NCBI GenBank assembly: GCA_032252755.1
Contig: JAVUPY010000024.1
Span: 62,001-126,000, forward strand
Length of the DNA stretch: 64,000 nt
From: Terriglobia bacterium
GTDB lineage: Bacteria; Acidobacteriota; Terriglobia; Terriglobales; Acidobacteriaceae
Direction: 5' to 3'
Under the pieces are notes generated by a model. It saw only the letters and a list, made by a program, of their open reading frames with translations, was not told the origin of the DNA and ran no database searches. This document shows, one piece after another, positions 25,606 to 33,328 of this stretch. The stretch's first letter is position 1; every line of letters begins with the position of its first letter. A program made the translations under genes and the position numbers.

Positions 25606-26691
25606 ATGCAGTTACCTCCTGCTTGCTGCTTACTGCTCTGTGTTGGCTGCCTCCTCGGAAAAGCCGGTTCCCAATCTCAGCAGCTATTACCTCCGCCAAC
25701 CGCGCCATTAACCGCCGTCACCGAGGCAATCGTTGACGCCCAGATTCGAACGCTCAATTTGGAAGATGTTGCCTTACTGACCGAAAAAGCCGCTCACGAT
25801 GACGTCCAGGCTCAGTGCATCCTTGGAGTGGCCTACGCCGACGGATTGAAGCTCCCGCACGACGACCGCGAGGGACTCCGATGGCTCCTCCGCGCCGCGG
25901 ATCACGGCATTACATGGGTGCAGAACCGCATCGGCCTCATGTACCGCCTGGGGGAGGGGACGACACCAGATGATAAAGAAGCGGTGAAATGGTTTCGCAC
26001 CGCCGCCGAGCAACTGGAACCGCACGCTGCAACCAATCTTGCTTACATGTACTTCAATGGCTACGGAGCGTCGCAGGACTTCAAACTGGCGGCGAAATGG
26101 TTCCGCGTCGCTGCTGATCAGGGCTACGCCAGTGCCCAGAACAATCTTGGAGCCCTCTATCAATTTGGGCTCGGCGTTCATCGTGACTATGCGCAAGCCA
26201 TGCACTGGTATGTAGCCGCCGCGGAAAACGGCCTCCCGGCAGCCGCCGACAATGTCGGTGCTCTCTACGCTTCCGGATTGGGCGTGAGCAAGAATTACGC
26301 CGAAGCTGTCCGCTGGTTCCTGCTATCCGCTGCGCAAGGCGACCCCGTCGGCCAGGAGCAATTGGCGATCATGTATGACGAAGGCAAAGGCGTTCCCCGT
26401 GACCGTCGCGTTGCCGCCGACTGGTACCTCAAGTCCGCCATGCAGGGCTACGCCTCCTCGCAATTTCGCTTGGGTGAAATGTACGCTGCCGGACTCGGAG
26501 TTCCCCTCGATTACGCTGCTGCTTACTTCTGGTTCATGCTGGCTTCGAGTGGCGGATATGCAAAGGCCAAAGGATCTGCCCAGGATTTGTCGCGCATCAT
26601 GACCCCCAGCCAGCGACAGGCTGCGGAAACTCGCCTCGCCTCGCCTCGGAAACCCAGCTCATCCGCCAGACCAGCCGGGTTTTTGCATTGA
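25606..26691 (+). CDS. secreted Sel1-repeat (TPR-like) protein
   Basis: 361 residues. A signal peptide (MQLPPACCLLLCVGCLLGKAGS) is followed by about eight Sel1 repeats of 36 residues, recognisable as 'A...LG.mY..G.GV..D...A..Wf..AA..G'. Examples are AQNNLGALYQFGLGVHRDYAQAMHWYVAAAENG and AADNVGALYASGLGVSKNYAEAVRWFLLSAAQG. Sel1 solenoids serve as protein-binding scaffolds in periplasmic signalling and envelope assembly. The start at 25606 is supported by alignment with the paralogue at 29043; upstream in-frame ATG codons exist at 25561 and 25573. A paralogue lies 2.3 kb downstream beyond an antiporter gene. Confidence 0.82.
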   Translation: MQLPPACCLLLCVGCLLGKAGSQSQQLLPPPTAPLTAVTEAIVDAQIRTLNLEDVALLTEKAAHDDVQAQCILGVAYADGLKLPHDDREGLRWLLRAADHGITWVQNRIGLMYRLGEGTTPDDKEAVKWFRTAAEQLEPHAATNLAYMYFNGYGASQDFKLAAKWFRVAADQGYASAQNNLGALYQFGLGVHRDYAQAMHWYVAAAENGLPAAADNVGALYASGLGVSKNYAEAVRWFLLSAAQGDPVGQEQLAIMYDEGKGVPRDRRVAADWYLKSAMQGYASSQFRLGEMYAAGLGVPLDYAAAYFWFMLASSGGYAKAKGSAQDLSRIMTPSQRQAAETRLASPRKPSSSARPAGFLH

Positions 26692-26773
26692 AAGGTCAGG
26701 CCAAAGGTCTGCTCGCAACTGAAAGATTGCCCGACTGAGAACGCCCACCCAGCATCACTGCTAAAATTCATCG

Positions 26774-27118
26774 GTGGCTCGTTTCCAGCAACAATGGCCT
26801 GCAGTCTCCCTCCTCTGCCTGACCTTCCTTCTGGCGGGGATTGCCCCTGCTGGAGGGCATACTTCTTCCATTACACCGCCGCACCCTGCGGTCGTAATTT
26901 CATTCGACACCGCAATCCTCCCTGCCGCAACCGTACATCGCGGCGTCACCGCCCTGGGTACTACTCTCAAGCGCCTCATTGCTGCGTTTCCGACCTGCTG
27001 CTATTCAGGTGGACTTCCCACTGCAAGAAGTTATCGCGAGCTAAACACGTTCAGGAAGTCTTATCTCGCGGCACGCGTTGCTCGGTGTCGCGCCCCGCCT
27101 TCACCTCCCTCCGTGTAG
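26774..27118 (+). CDS. possible small exported protein
   Basis: A 114-codon frame from GTG 26774 starts MARFQQQWPAVSLLCLTFLLAGIAPAGG, which could be a signal peptide, but the rest is rich in Arg, Pro, Ser and Cys and has no recognisable fold. No clear ribosome binding site is seen. If it is not a gene, 26692-27183 is a 490-base gap with nothing I recognise. Confidence 0.25.
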   Translation: MARFQQQWPAVSLLCLTFLLAGIAPAGGHTSSITPPHPAVVISFDTAILPAATVHRGVTALGTTLKRLIAAFPTCCYSGGLPTARSYRELNTFRKSYLAARVARCRAPPSPPSV

Positions 27119-27183
27119 TTGAAGCGAAAACAATCGGGACCTTTGCGTCCCCGCATTCACACGCACAAAATTCGAGGTGATTT

Positions 27184-27315
27184 ATGGAACCCAGCAGTAT
27201 CGTGGTGCTCGTGCTTACGCTTGCAGCTGTCGCGGGCCTGGTCTATGCCGAAATCAACTCTCGGCGAAACACCAAGACCCATAAGCAGCAACCCGGACAA
27301 CCCGAACCGAAATAG
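27184..27315 (+). CDS. 43-residue single-helix membrane peptide
   Basis: A short gene with good start signals: GAGGTGA lies 6 bases upstream of ATG. The product begins MEPSSIVVLVLTLAAVAGLVYAEINS, a single membrane helix, and ends in a hydrophilic tail rich in Lys, Gln and Pro (HKQQPGQPEPK). It lies 66 bases upstream of the CPA1-type antiporter gene on the same strand and could be its small regulatory partner, as with KdpF- or AcrZ-like peptides; that is inference. Confidence 0.6.
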   Translation: MEPSSIVVLVLTLAAVAGLVYAEINSRRNTKTHKQQPGQPEPK

Positions 27316-27381
27316 TCGATCGCAACCACCCGGCCCGGGCGGACTATCCTCTTCTCGGGCCGGCAACCTCGCTGGAGCACC

Positions 27382-28836
27382 GTGCCAAGCGTCGAGACCG
27401 TTCTCCTCATTGCCGCTTCTTTGTTCGTTGTCAGTATCCTGGCGAGCAAAGCCTCGGCACGTCTTGGCGTGCCCTCTCTTTTGCTGTTCGTCGGAATCGG
27501 AATGCTCGCGGGCTCCGACGGTCCCGGCGGCATTTACTTTGACTTTCCCTGGGTCACCCAGTTCGTAGGCGTCACCGCTCTTGCACTCATCCTTTTCGCT
27601 GCCGGCTTCGACACTCGCCTCAAAGTCGTTCGGCCGGTAATCGCTCCCGCCATCAGTCTCGCCACTATAGGAGTTCTCATCAGCACCGCGCTGGTAGGTC
27701 TCTTCATGGCATGGGTCTGGCAACTCCCACCGCTCCACGGCCTCCTCGTCGGCGCCATCATCTCTTCCACCGACGCAGCCGCGGTCATCTCCTTGCTTCG
27801 TTCCAGGAACTTATCTCTTCGCTCCGGTCTTCAGGAGGTCATCGAGTTTGAATCAGGTAGCAACGACCCTATGGCCGTTCTGCTCACCATTGTTCTGCTC
27901 CACCTCGTCACTTACGAAACCGCGAGCACGTGGCAAGTCGCATCGCTTCTGGTGCGACAAATCGTCATCGGACTGGCGGGCGGATTTGCACTTGGTCATG
28001 TCGGCGCAAAAATCATCAATCGCATCCGACTTGAATCCGAAGGCTTGTATCCCGTCCTCTCTGTGACTATCGCCCTGCTCTCATATTCCATCCCGGCCTC
28101 ACTCAGTGGCAGCGGCTTTCTCTCCGTCTACGTCGCCGGTCTAATCATCGGGAACAACAATCTCATCCATCGCAACAGTGTCCGCGTCTTCAACGATGGC
28201 ATCTCCTGGCTCATGCAGATAACGATGTTCCTCGTCCTTGGCCTGCAAGTATTCCCATCTCGGCTTCCTTCCGTAGCCGCCCCCGGCCTGCTCATCGCGA
28301 GCTTTTTAATGTTCGTCGCACGCCCCGTCAGCGTCTTCGCCGCCCTTCCCACTCGACGCTTTTCGTGGCGCGAAAGACTCTTCATCTCCTGGGCCGGACT
28401 TCGCGGCGCCGTCCCCGTCGTCCTCGCCACATTCCCTCTGCTCGCTGGAATGCGGGAGGCCGGAACCATTTTCAACGTCGTCTTTTTTGTCGCACTCACC
28501 TCGCTGCTCATCCAGGGAACCACGCTGCCGCTCGCCGCTCGCTTCCTTCATGTCGGCTCAACCCTCCTCACGAGACCATCCTTCCCCATCCAATTCAATC
28601 CAACCGAGTTCACCGACAAAGAACTCGTCGAGCTAACGATTCGCGCGGGAGCCCCAGCCGACGGCAAACGCATCATGGATCTCGGCCTCCCTGCCCGTAC
28701 GCTCGTTGTCCTTGTGGGACGCTCCAATCAGTTCGTGGCTCCCGAAGGCGGTACCGTTCTTCGCCAAGGAGACATCGCTTCCGTCCTCACCACGCGCGAA
28801 CATCTTTCAACCGTTCGCACCATCCTCGAAGGCTGA
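27382..28836 (+). CDS. CPA1-family cation/proton antiporter (NhaP2/CvrA-like)
   Basis: 484 residues: about 12-13 membrane helices (residues 5-385), then a cytoplasmic TrkA_C/RCK-C-like domain (residues 400-484: VELTIRAGAPADGKRIMDLGLPARTLVVLVGRSNQFVAPEGGTVLRQGD). Conserved motifs are LLFVGIGMLAGSDGPGG, ISSTDAAAVISLL, EFESGSNDPMAVLLT with the ND pair of the CPA1 transport site, and WAGLRGAVPVVLAT. NhaP2-type proteins with this tail exchange K+ or Na+ for protons. The GTG start is preceded by TGGAGCACC. Confidence 0.9.
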   Translation: MPSVETVLLIAASLFVVSILASKASARLGVPSLLLFVGIGMLAGSDGPGGIYFDFPWVTQFVGVTALALILFAAGFDTRLKVVRPVIAPAISLATIGVLISTALVGLFMAWVWQLPPLHGLLVGAIISSTDAAAVISLLRSRNLSLRSGLQEVIEFESGSNDPMAVLLTIVLLHLVTYETASTWQVASLLVRQIVIGLAGGFALGHVGAKIINRIRLESEGLYPVLSVTIALLSYSIPASLSGSGFLSVYVAGLIIGNNNLIHRNSVRVFNDGISWLMQITMFLVLGLQVFPSRLPSVAAPGLLIASFLMFVARPVSVFAALPTRRFSWRERLFISWAGLRGAVPVVLATFPLLAGMREAGTIFNVVFFVALTSLLIQGTTLPLAARFLHVGSTLLTRPSFPIQFNPTEFTDKELVELTIRAGAPADGKRIMDLGLPARTLVVLVGRSNQFVAPEGGTVLRQGDIASVLTTREHLSTVRTILEG

Positions 28837-28893
28837 TCACCGCCGGGCATAGTGGTGGGCCCACGTTCACCGCTCTTTGACTGACCAACACCT

Positions 28894-28940
28894 TTATGAC
28901 CCCAATCACCACCACCCGTGAGCCTTCTCACGGATTTCTC
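28894..28940 (+). promoter_or_regulatory. conserved 47-base upstream element, copy 2 (second Sel1 gene)
   Basis: Counterpart of 25472-25518, differing at three positions, with the identical hairpin CCGTGAG-CCTT-CTCACGG at 28916-28933. A shorter similarity (CCCGATCGCCG, then CGCCGGTT) continues down to both start codons, so the leader was duplicated together with the gene and the hairpin block has been kept nearly unchanged. Confidence 0.55.
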
Positions 28941-29042
28941 CACGGCGCGGCGTAATCTAGGCTCGTTAGGTTCTAATACTCCCGGTCGTCGTAGTACACG
29001 CAGCCCGATCGCCGTACCCTCGCCGGTTAGATGGATTCGCGC

Positions 29043-30170
29043 ATGGCGTTGCACCGCGGCCTCGTTCTCGGCTTTATTTCTCTTCTCTTGGCCGTTTCAT
29101 CGCAAGCTAAGCCGCTTTCTCCCGTCGAGCCTGCCGCCGTTTCCGAACAAAGCATCGATCAGCTTTTGCGCAATCTAAGCCCGCAAGACGTGCCCTCGCT
29201 CGCACAAAGAGCGGCTGCGGACGACATCGACGCGCAGTGCGTTTTAGGGGTTGCTTACTCCGACGGCCTAAGACTCCCGCACAATGACGGCGAAGGTCTG
29301 AAGTGGCTGCGTCTCGCCGCCGGCCACGGCCTGACTTGGGTGCAGAATCGCATCGGCTCCATGTATCACCGTGGCGAGGGCGTGCCTCGCGACGACAAGC
29401 AAGCAGTGAAGTGGTTCCGTATCGCCGCAGAACAGCACGATGCGCGCGCAGCCGCCAATCTCGCCTACATGTATCTCCAGGGCTACGGCGTCTCACAGGA
29501 TTACAAGGCGGCCGTGCGATGGTTCCGCATCGGTGCCGAACTCGGCTATGTCGCCGCTCAAAACAATCTCGGCGCTATGTATCACTATGGCCTCGGCGTG
29601 CGTCGCGACTACCCCGAGGCTCTCAAGTGGTATCGCGCGGCCGCGCAGCAGGGCTCGCCCACAGCCGCCGACGGCCTCGGCGTCATGTACGAACAGGGAT
29701 TGGGTGTAACGCAGGACTACGCCACCGCCATGCAATGGTTCCACCAGTCCGCCGCCGCGGGTGACGCCATAGCCATGGCTCAAATCGGGCAGCTATACGA
29801 CAAAGGCCTCGGCGTGCCCCGCGACTATCACCTCGCCTCCCACTGGTATCTCAAATCCGCCACACTCGGCTATGCCATGGCGCAATACCGCGTCGGCCAG
29901 ATGTACGCCAATGGCCTCGGCGTCCCTCTCGATTATGTATCCGCCTACGTCTGGTTCACCTCGGCCTTCCGCGGCGGTCTCGAGCCCGGACGCCGATCGG
30001 CCGCCGAGGTCGCCCAGATCATGACTCCCTCGCAGCGCCAGGAAGCCGAGGCCCGCCTCGCCACCGATGCTCCCATCTCCAATCCTACCGCCGCGATTCT
30101 CGAGATGAAGGGCAAGGCCAGGGGCCTTATCGCCAAGGAAAAGCTGCCAGATTCAACTTCCGCCCACTGA
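29043..30170 (+). CDS. secreted Sel1-repeat (TPR-like) protein, paralogue
   Basis: 375 residues. A signal peptide (MALHRGLVLGFISLLLAVSSQA) is followed by about eight Sel1 repeats clearly homologous, repeat for repeat, to the protein at 25606: for example AQNNLGAMYHYGLGVRRDYPEALKWYRAAAQQG. The C-terminal tail TPSQRQEAEARLA and KGKARGLIAKEKLP are also shared or matched by remnants after the first gene. ATG 29031 (MDSRMA) is an alternative start. Predicted periplasmic scaffold; partner unknown. Confidence 0.83.
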   Translation: MALHRGLVLGFISLLLAVSSQAKPLSPVEPAAVSEQSIDQLLRNLSPQDVPSLAQRAAADDIDAQCVLGVAYSDGLRLPHNDGEGLKWLRLAAGHGLTWVQNRIGSMYHRGEGVPRDDKQAVKWFRIAAEQHDARAAANLAYMYLQGYGVSQDYKAAVRWFRIGAELGYVAAQNNLGAMYHYGLGVRRDYPEALKWYRAAAQQGSPTAADGLGVMYEQGLGVTQDYATAMQWFHQSAAAGDAIAMAQIGQLYDKGLGVPRDYHLASHWYLKSATLGYAMAQYRVGQMYANGLGVPLDYVSAYVWFTSAFRGGLEPGRRSAAEVAQIMTPSQRQEAEARLATDAPISNPTAAILEMKGKARGLIAKEKLPDSTSAH

Positions 30171-30365
30171 GACAGAGCGGGAATGGGTTTCCATCCTGTG
30201 ATGAAATCGTTGAAACAGACTAGCGCGGGCAGGCCCCTTTTCGCTCAGGGCTAAAGTCCTCGCTATGCGGAGGACTGCGAGCTTCTCCAAGGGTACCTTC
30301 AACTTGCCGAATCCAAGCTCACCCTGCAAGTCACCTCTGCGCTACGACAGATGATTCGAACGTTT

Positions 30366-32231
30366 TCACTTCAAGTGGTCGTGATCCCTGCCGTGGCAAG
30401 TCAACGTGCAGGATCCCCTGACGTAAGAAACCGTACCCTTGAAAGGTCCCACCACAGTCATATCGAAATTTATCAATCTCTCGCCCGTGAAGTTCGCGTT
30501 GCCGGACGGCACTCCGTGCGCGGAGTGACAAACCGAACAGGAAAATCCATCCTGCAGGTGGTTCGAGTGATGAGCGAAAGATTGATCGCTCATGATGCTG
30601 TTGAGGTTGTGGCATTTTGCGCAAAGTTCGAATGGACCATTACTTCCAGGTTGCAGGCGAGCATCACCGGGTTGCAGGTTCGTAACGAGATTGATAATGT
30701 CCGTGCCAGGCGCCGCGCTGGGTGCGACCTGGCTGATCAGGTAAGGACGCTCGAGAATATGGTCATAGGTCGACCCGTGAGGCCCGTTCGGTCCGTTCCC
30801 GCCAAATTCCCGGTTATTGTCACTGTTGTGACAGTCGCTGCAGAACAAGCGCGACCCCATCACCCTGGCTTGTGTACTGCCGCCGATGGACAGAATCCCT
30901 GTGCGGAGGCTTGGCTGGTTAGCCAATTTGGCATCCGTCATAACGGGATGTTTCGAAAGCGCCGTAGTACCGAACTGGTAGATCAAATTGAGTTGATCCG
31001 CTCCGGTGGCACCCCGGAGTGGAAGGTAGCCATAGACCGATGAAAGTATCTGCTTGCCGGTGCTGTAACCGTGACAGCGGAGGCAGATTTCGTATTGGTT
31101 TGCCGCAGACCCCGGAAGAAGAGTCCCGTCGGCAGCGACACCGGACACTCCATTTTGCGAGGGCCTCACACCCGGAGGCACATTGAAAGTTGTTGTAGGC
31201 TGCGCAGCGTGTCCGTTGTGACAATCAGCGCAACTCGCGTGACGATTCTGATCCGGTACGACGGACTCTCCCCCAGTGTGCGGATTTGTGTCAGTAGCAT
31301 ACGGATGGCCCTTTGTGCCCATCACGTCGACGACATTCAGGAGCGGCTGTAACAACACGGTTCCACCACCGTGGCACGTTGCACAGTTTTGGCTTACCGG
31401 ATCAAGGTTAGGAAGCAGTGTCGTACTGGTCCGCAGAAGACCCTTTTCCGCACCGGCGTTGTGCGGAACGTGGCACGCGATACAGGCAAATTCCGCAACT
31501 GTGTTGTATCCGCCCCAGCCGGCAGACGAATTCACCACAGCATTGCTTCTCGCGTGCGCGTTATTTGTCCACTGCGCCAGCGGATTGTTGATCGTATTGA
31601 CCGTCCTCGCGTTCACCGTGTGACAGGCAAGGCAGAGGCTTCCGTTGCTATTGTCCTTCACGAGGAAATTCGTGGAACGCTTATCGATTCGCTGATTGTG
31701 AGGTTCATGGCAACTGCCGCATTCGAGATTGCCCTTGATGAGCTTCACTGTCTGTGTCGCGTCGGCGGTCATTCCCGAAGAAGCCAGGCTCGGAACGAGG
31801 TTGGCGGCATCCTTCAGGGGGAGTTTCAGGCTGAACGGATGTGAGGCGGCAAGATTCGGAACCAAACCAGTCGACATTGTTTTCGACATCTGGATGCTTC
31901 CGTACGGTACTGTCTGTCCGGGTGCAACGGTTCCATCATGGCAGCTGAGGCAAAGAGAACTGTCCGCTCCGACCGCAGGCTGGACTTGCGTGTTCTGCAT
32001 TGTGTCGCTTTGGTACAGCTGCGGATACACTTCAGTTGAGAGTTGTTGACTCCACAGAGGCCCCTTGCTGACACCCGAATGCGGCGCATGGCAATAAAGA
32101 CATGCCGCCGACAAATTCCCTCGCAATTGCGACGAACCGTTCGAGAGGTCATGTGCACCAAGGACATCACTCGATTGCGAATATGCGAACGAAGCCATGC
32201 CCAAAATCAAGGCGAAGACAATGCCCTTCAC
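30366..32231 (-). CDS. exported multiheme cytochrome c (11 CXXCH plus one CX3CH)
   Basis: 621 residues with a signal peptide (MKGIVFALILGMASFAYSQ). Eleven CXXCH heme sites are visible (CLYCH, CLSCH, CGSCH, CLACH, CIACH, CATCH, CADCH, CLRCH, CSDCH, CAKCH, CSVCH) and the C-terminus has CTLTCH (residues 608-613), a possible CX3CH twelfth site. Several are followed by PH (CHAPHSG, CHEPHN, CHVPHN), typical of bis-His doubled-CXXCH cytochromes. The N-terminal 180 residues follow the layout of the tetraheme protein at 36272 (GAH...CHAPHSG...LW...CLSCHDG...HP). It is last in the locus, and its ATG overlaps the stop of the NHL gene. Likely periplasmic or extracellular electron carrier. Confidence 0.92.
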   Translation of the reverse strand: MKGIVFALILGMASFAYSQSSDVLGAHDLSNGSSQLRGNLSAACLYCHAPHSGVSKGPLWSQQLSTEVYPQLYQSDTMQNTQVQPAVGADSSLCLSCHDGTVAPGQTVPYGSIQMSKTMSTGLVPNLAASHPFSLKLPLKDAANLVPSLASSGMTADATQTVKLIKGNLECGSCHEPHNQRIDKRSTNFLVKDNSNGSLCLACHTVNARTVNTINNPLAQWTNNAHARSNAVVNSSAGWGGYNTVAEFACIACHVPHNAGAEKGLLRTSTTLLPNLDPVSQNCATCHGGGTVLLQPLLNVVDVMGTKGHPYATDTNPHTGGESVVPDQNRHASCADCHNGHAAQPTTTFNVPPGVRPSQNGVSGVAADGTLLPGSAANQYEICLRCHGYSTGKQILSSVYGYLPLRGATGADQLNLIYQFGTTALSKHPVMTDAKLANQPSLRTGILSIGGSTQARVMGSRLFCSDCHNSDNNREFGGNGPNGPHGSTYDHILERPYLISQVAPSAAPGTDIINLVTNLQPGDARLQPGSNGPFELCAKCHNLNSIMSDQSFAHHSNHLQDGFSCSVCHSAHGVPSGNANFTGERLINFDMTVVGPFKGTVSYVRGSCTLTCHGRDHDHLK

Positions 32232-33328
32232 TTCCGCGCTCCCTCCGCCCTTGTCCGGGGTCCAGAGTACTGGAACACCTGGATTCGGCGGTTATACGAA
32301 TCCACCACATAGACTCGGTCGCTGCCGTCAATAAACAAGCCGGCGGGCAGTTGGAACCGCCCCAACTGCGTGCCCTTGCCACCGAAGTCATAAAGCAGCA
32401 CACCCTGCCGATCAAAAACCTGAACATTACCCCTGAGTCCTTCGACCAGGTAAATGTGATCTTCTGAATCGATTGCTATGCCCTTGGGACGAAAGATCGT
32501 CCCTTCTGAATCGCCTATCGATCCGATCGCGCTTTGGAAATTGCCACTGCGATCGAAAATCTGCACACGGAAGTTCATCGCGTCCACGACTGCGATCATT
32601 CCGTTCCGGATCAACACCTCGGTTGGAAAATTGAATTCGCCATTGCCGGGGCCGCGCTTCCCGATCGTCCGCAAGACCTGCCCGGTCGGGTCCATCACGA
32701 ATACGCGATCCCGGAGCGTATCGGTGACGTAAATCTGCTCAGTTTCGTTATCTACCGCGATTCCGGTGGGACGCTTGAAGAATCCCTCGCCCTTAATGCT
32801 GCCTAGCACTCGCCGATACTTCCCGTTGGCATCGAAGACGAAAATCTTGCCGGCCTTGGAGTCGGTGACGTAAATGTTGTCTTTGCCATCGACAGCTACG
32901 CACTGCGGCTCGAGCATGCTGTCCTTGCCCTTTCCCTTGCGCTCGAGCAGTTTGTACTTGTGCTGTGCGGGATCCAGCAGGTGAACTCCTCCGATGCCCG
33001 GGTCCGTGACGATCATGCGTCCCCGCGAATCGACTGCTATGCTGTATGGCCTCAGCATCCTCTTGAAATCCGGTTCACCGGCAATCACATCCACCAGTTT
33101 GGTCCAGAAACCAGGCTTGGAGCGGACGTCGCGCTCCGAACTGAAGGTGCTCTGAAAACTCAGTTTCCGGCCGCCCTCCAGCAACAGATCGGGCGGGCGC
33201 GGCGCGGCCTTGGGCTTTTCACGACGGCCCGCTAAACAGGGCGCCTGCGCAAGCACGACTAGCACAACGGCCAGCGCTGCGTTTCGAGTCTTCGAATTCA
33301 GTAAGCCAATCAAAATACGTTGAACCAT
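32228..33328 (-). CDS. NHL-repeat six-bladed beta-propeller protein (copy 3 of the locus)
   Basis: 366 residues with a signal peptide (up to QAPCLA). NHL repeats cover about residues 90-355, each of the type 'P.gIAVD..g.iYV.D....rV.vFd..G' (for example RPTGIAVDNETEQIYVTDTLRDRVFVMDPTG). It overlaps the porin gene by 19 bases upstream and the cytochrome gene by 4 bases (ATGA) downstream, so it is translated as part of one operon. NHL propellers are common partners of extracellular cytochrome clusters and probably act as scaffolds or export helpers. Confidence 0.88.
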   Translation of the reverse strand: MVQRILIGLLNSKTRNAALAVVLVVLAQAPCLAGRREKPKAAPRPPDLLLEGGRKLSFQSTFSSERDVRSKPGFWTKLVDVIAGEPDFKRMLRPYSIAVDSRGRMIVTDPGIGGVHLLDPAQHKYKLLERKGKGKDSMLEPQCVAVDGKDNIYVTDSKAGKIFVFDANGKYRRVLGSIKGEGFFKRPTGIAVDNETEQIYVTDTLRDRVFVMDPTGQVLRTIGKRGPGNGEFNFPTEVLIRNGMIAVVDAMNFRVQIFDRSGNFQSAIGSIGDSEGTIFRPKGIAIDSEDHIYLVEGLRGNVQVFDRQGVLLYDFGGKGTQLGRFQLPAGLFIDGSDRVYVVDSYNRRIQVFQYSGPRTRAEGARK

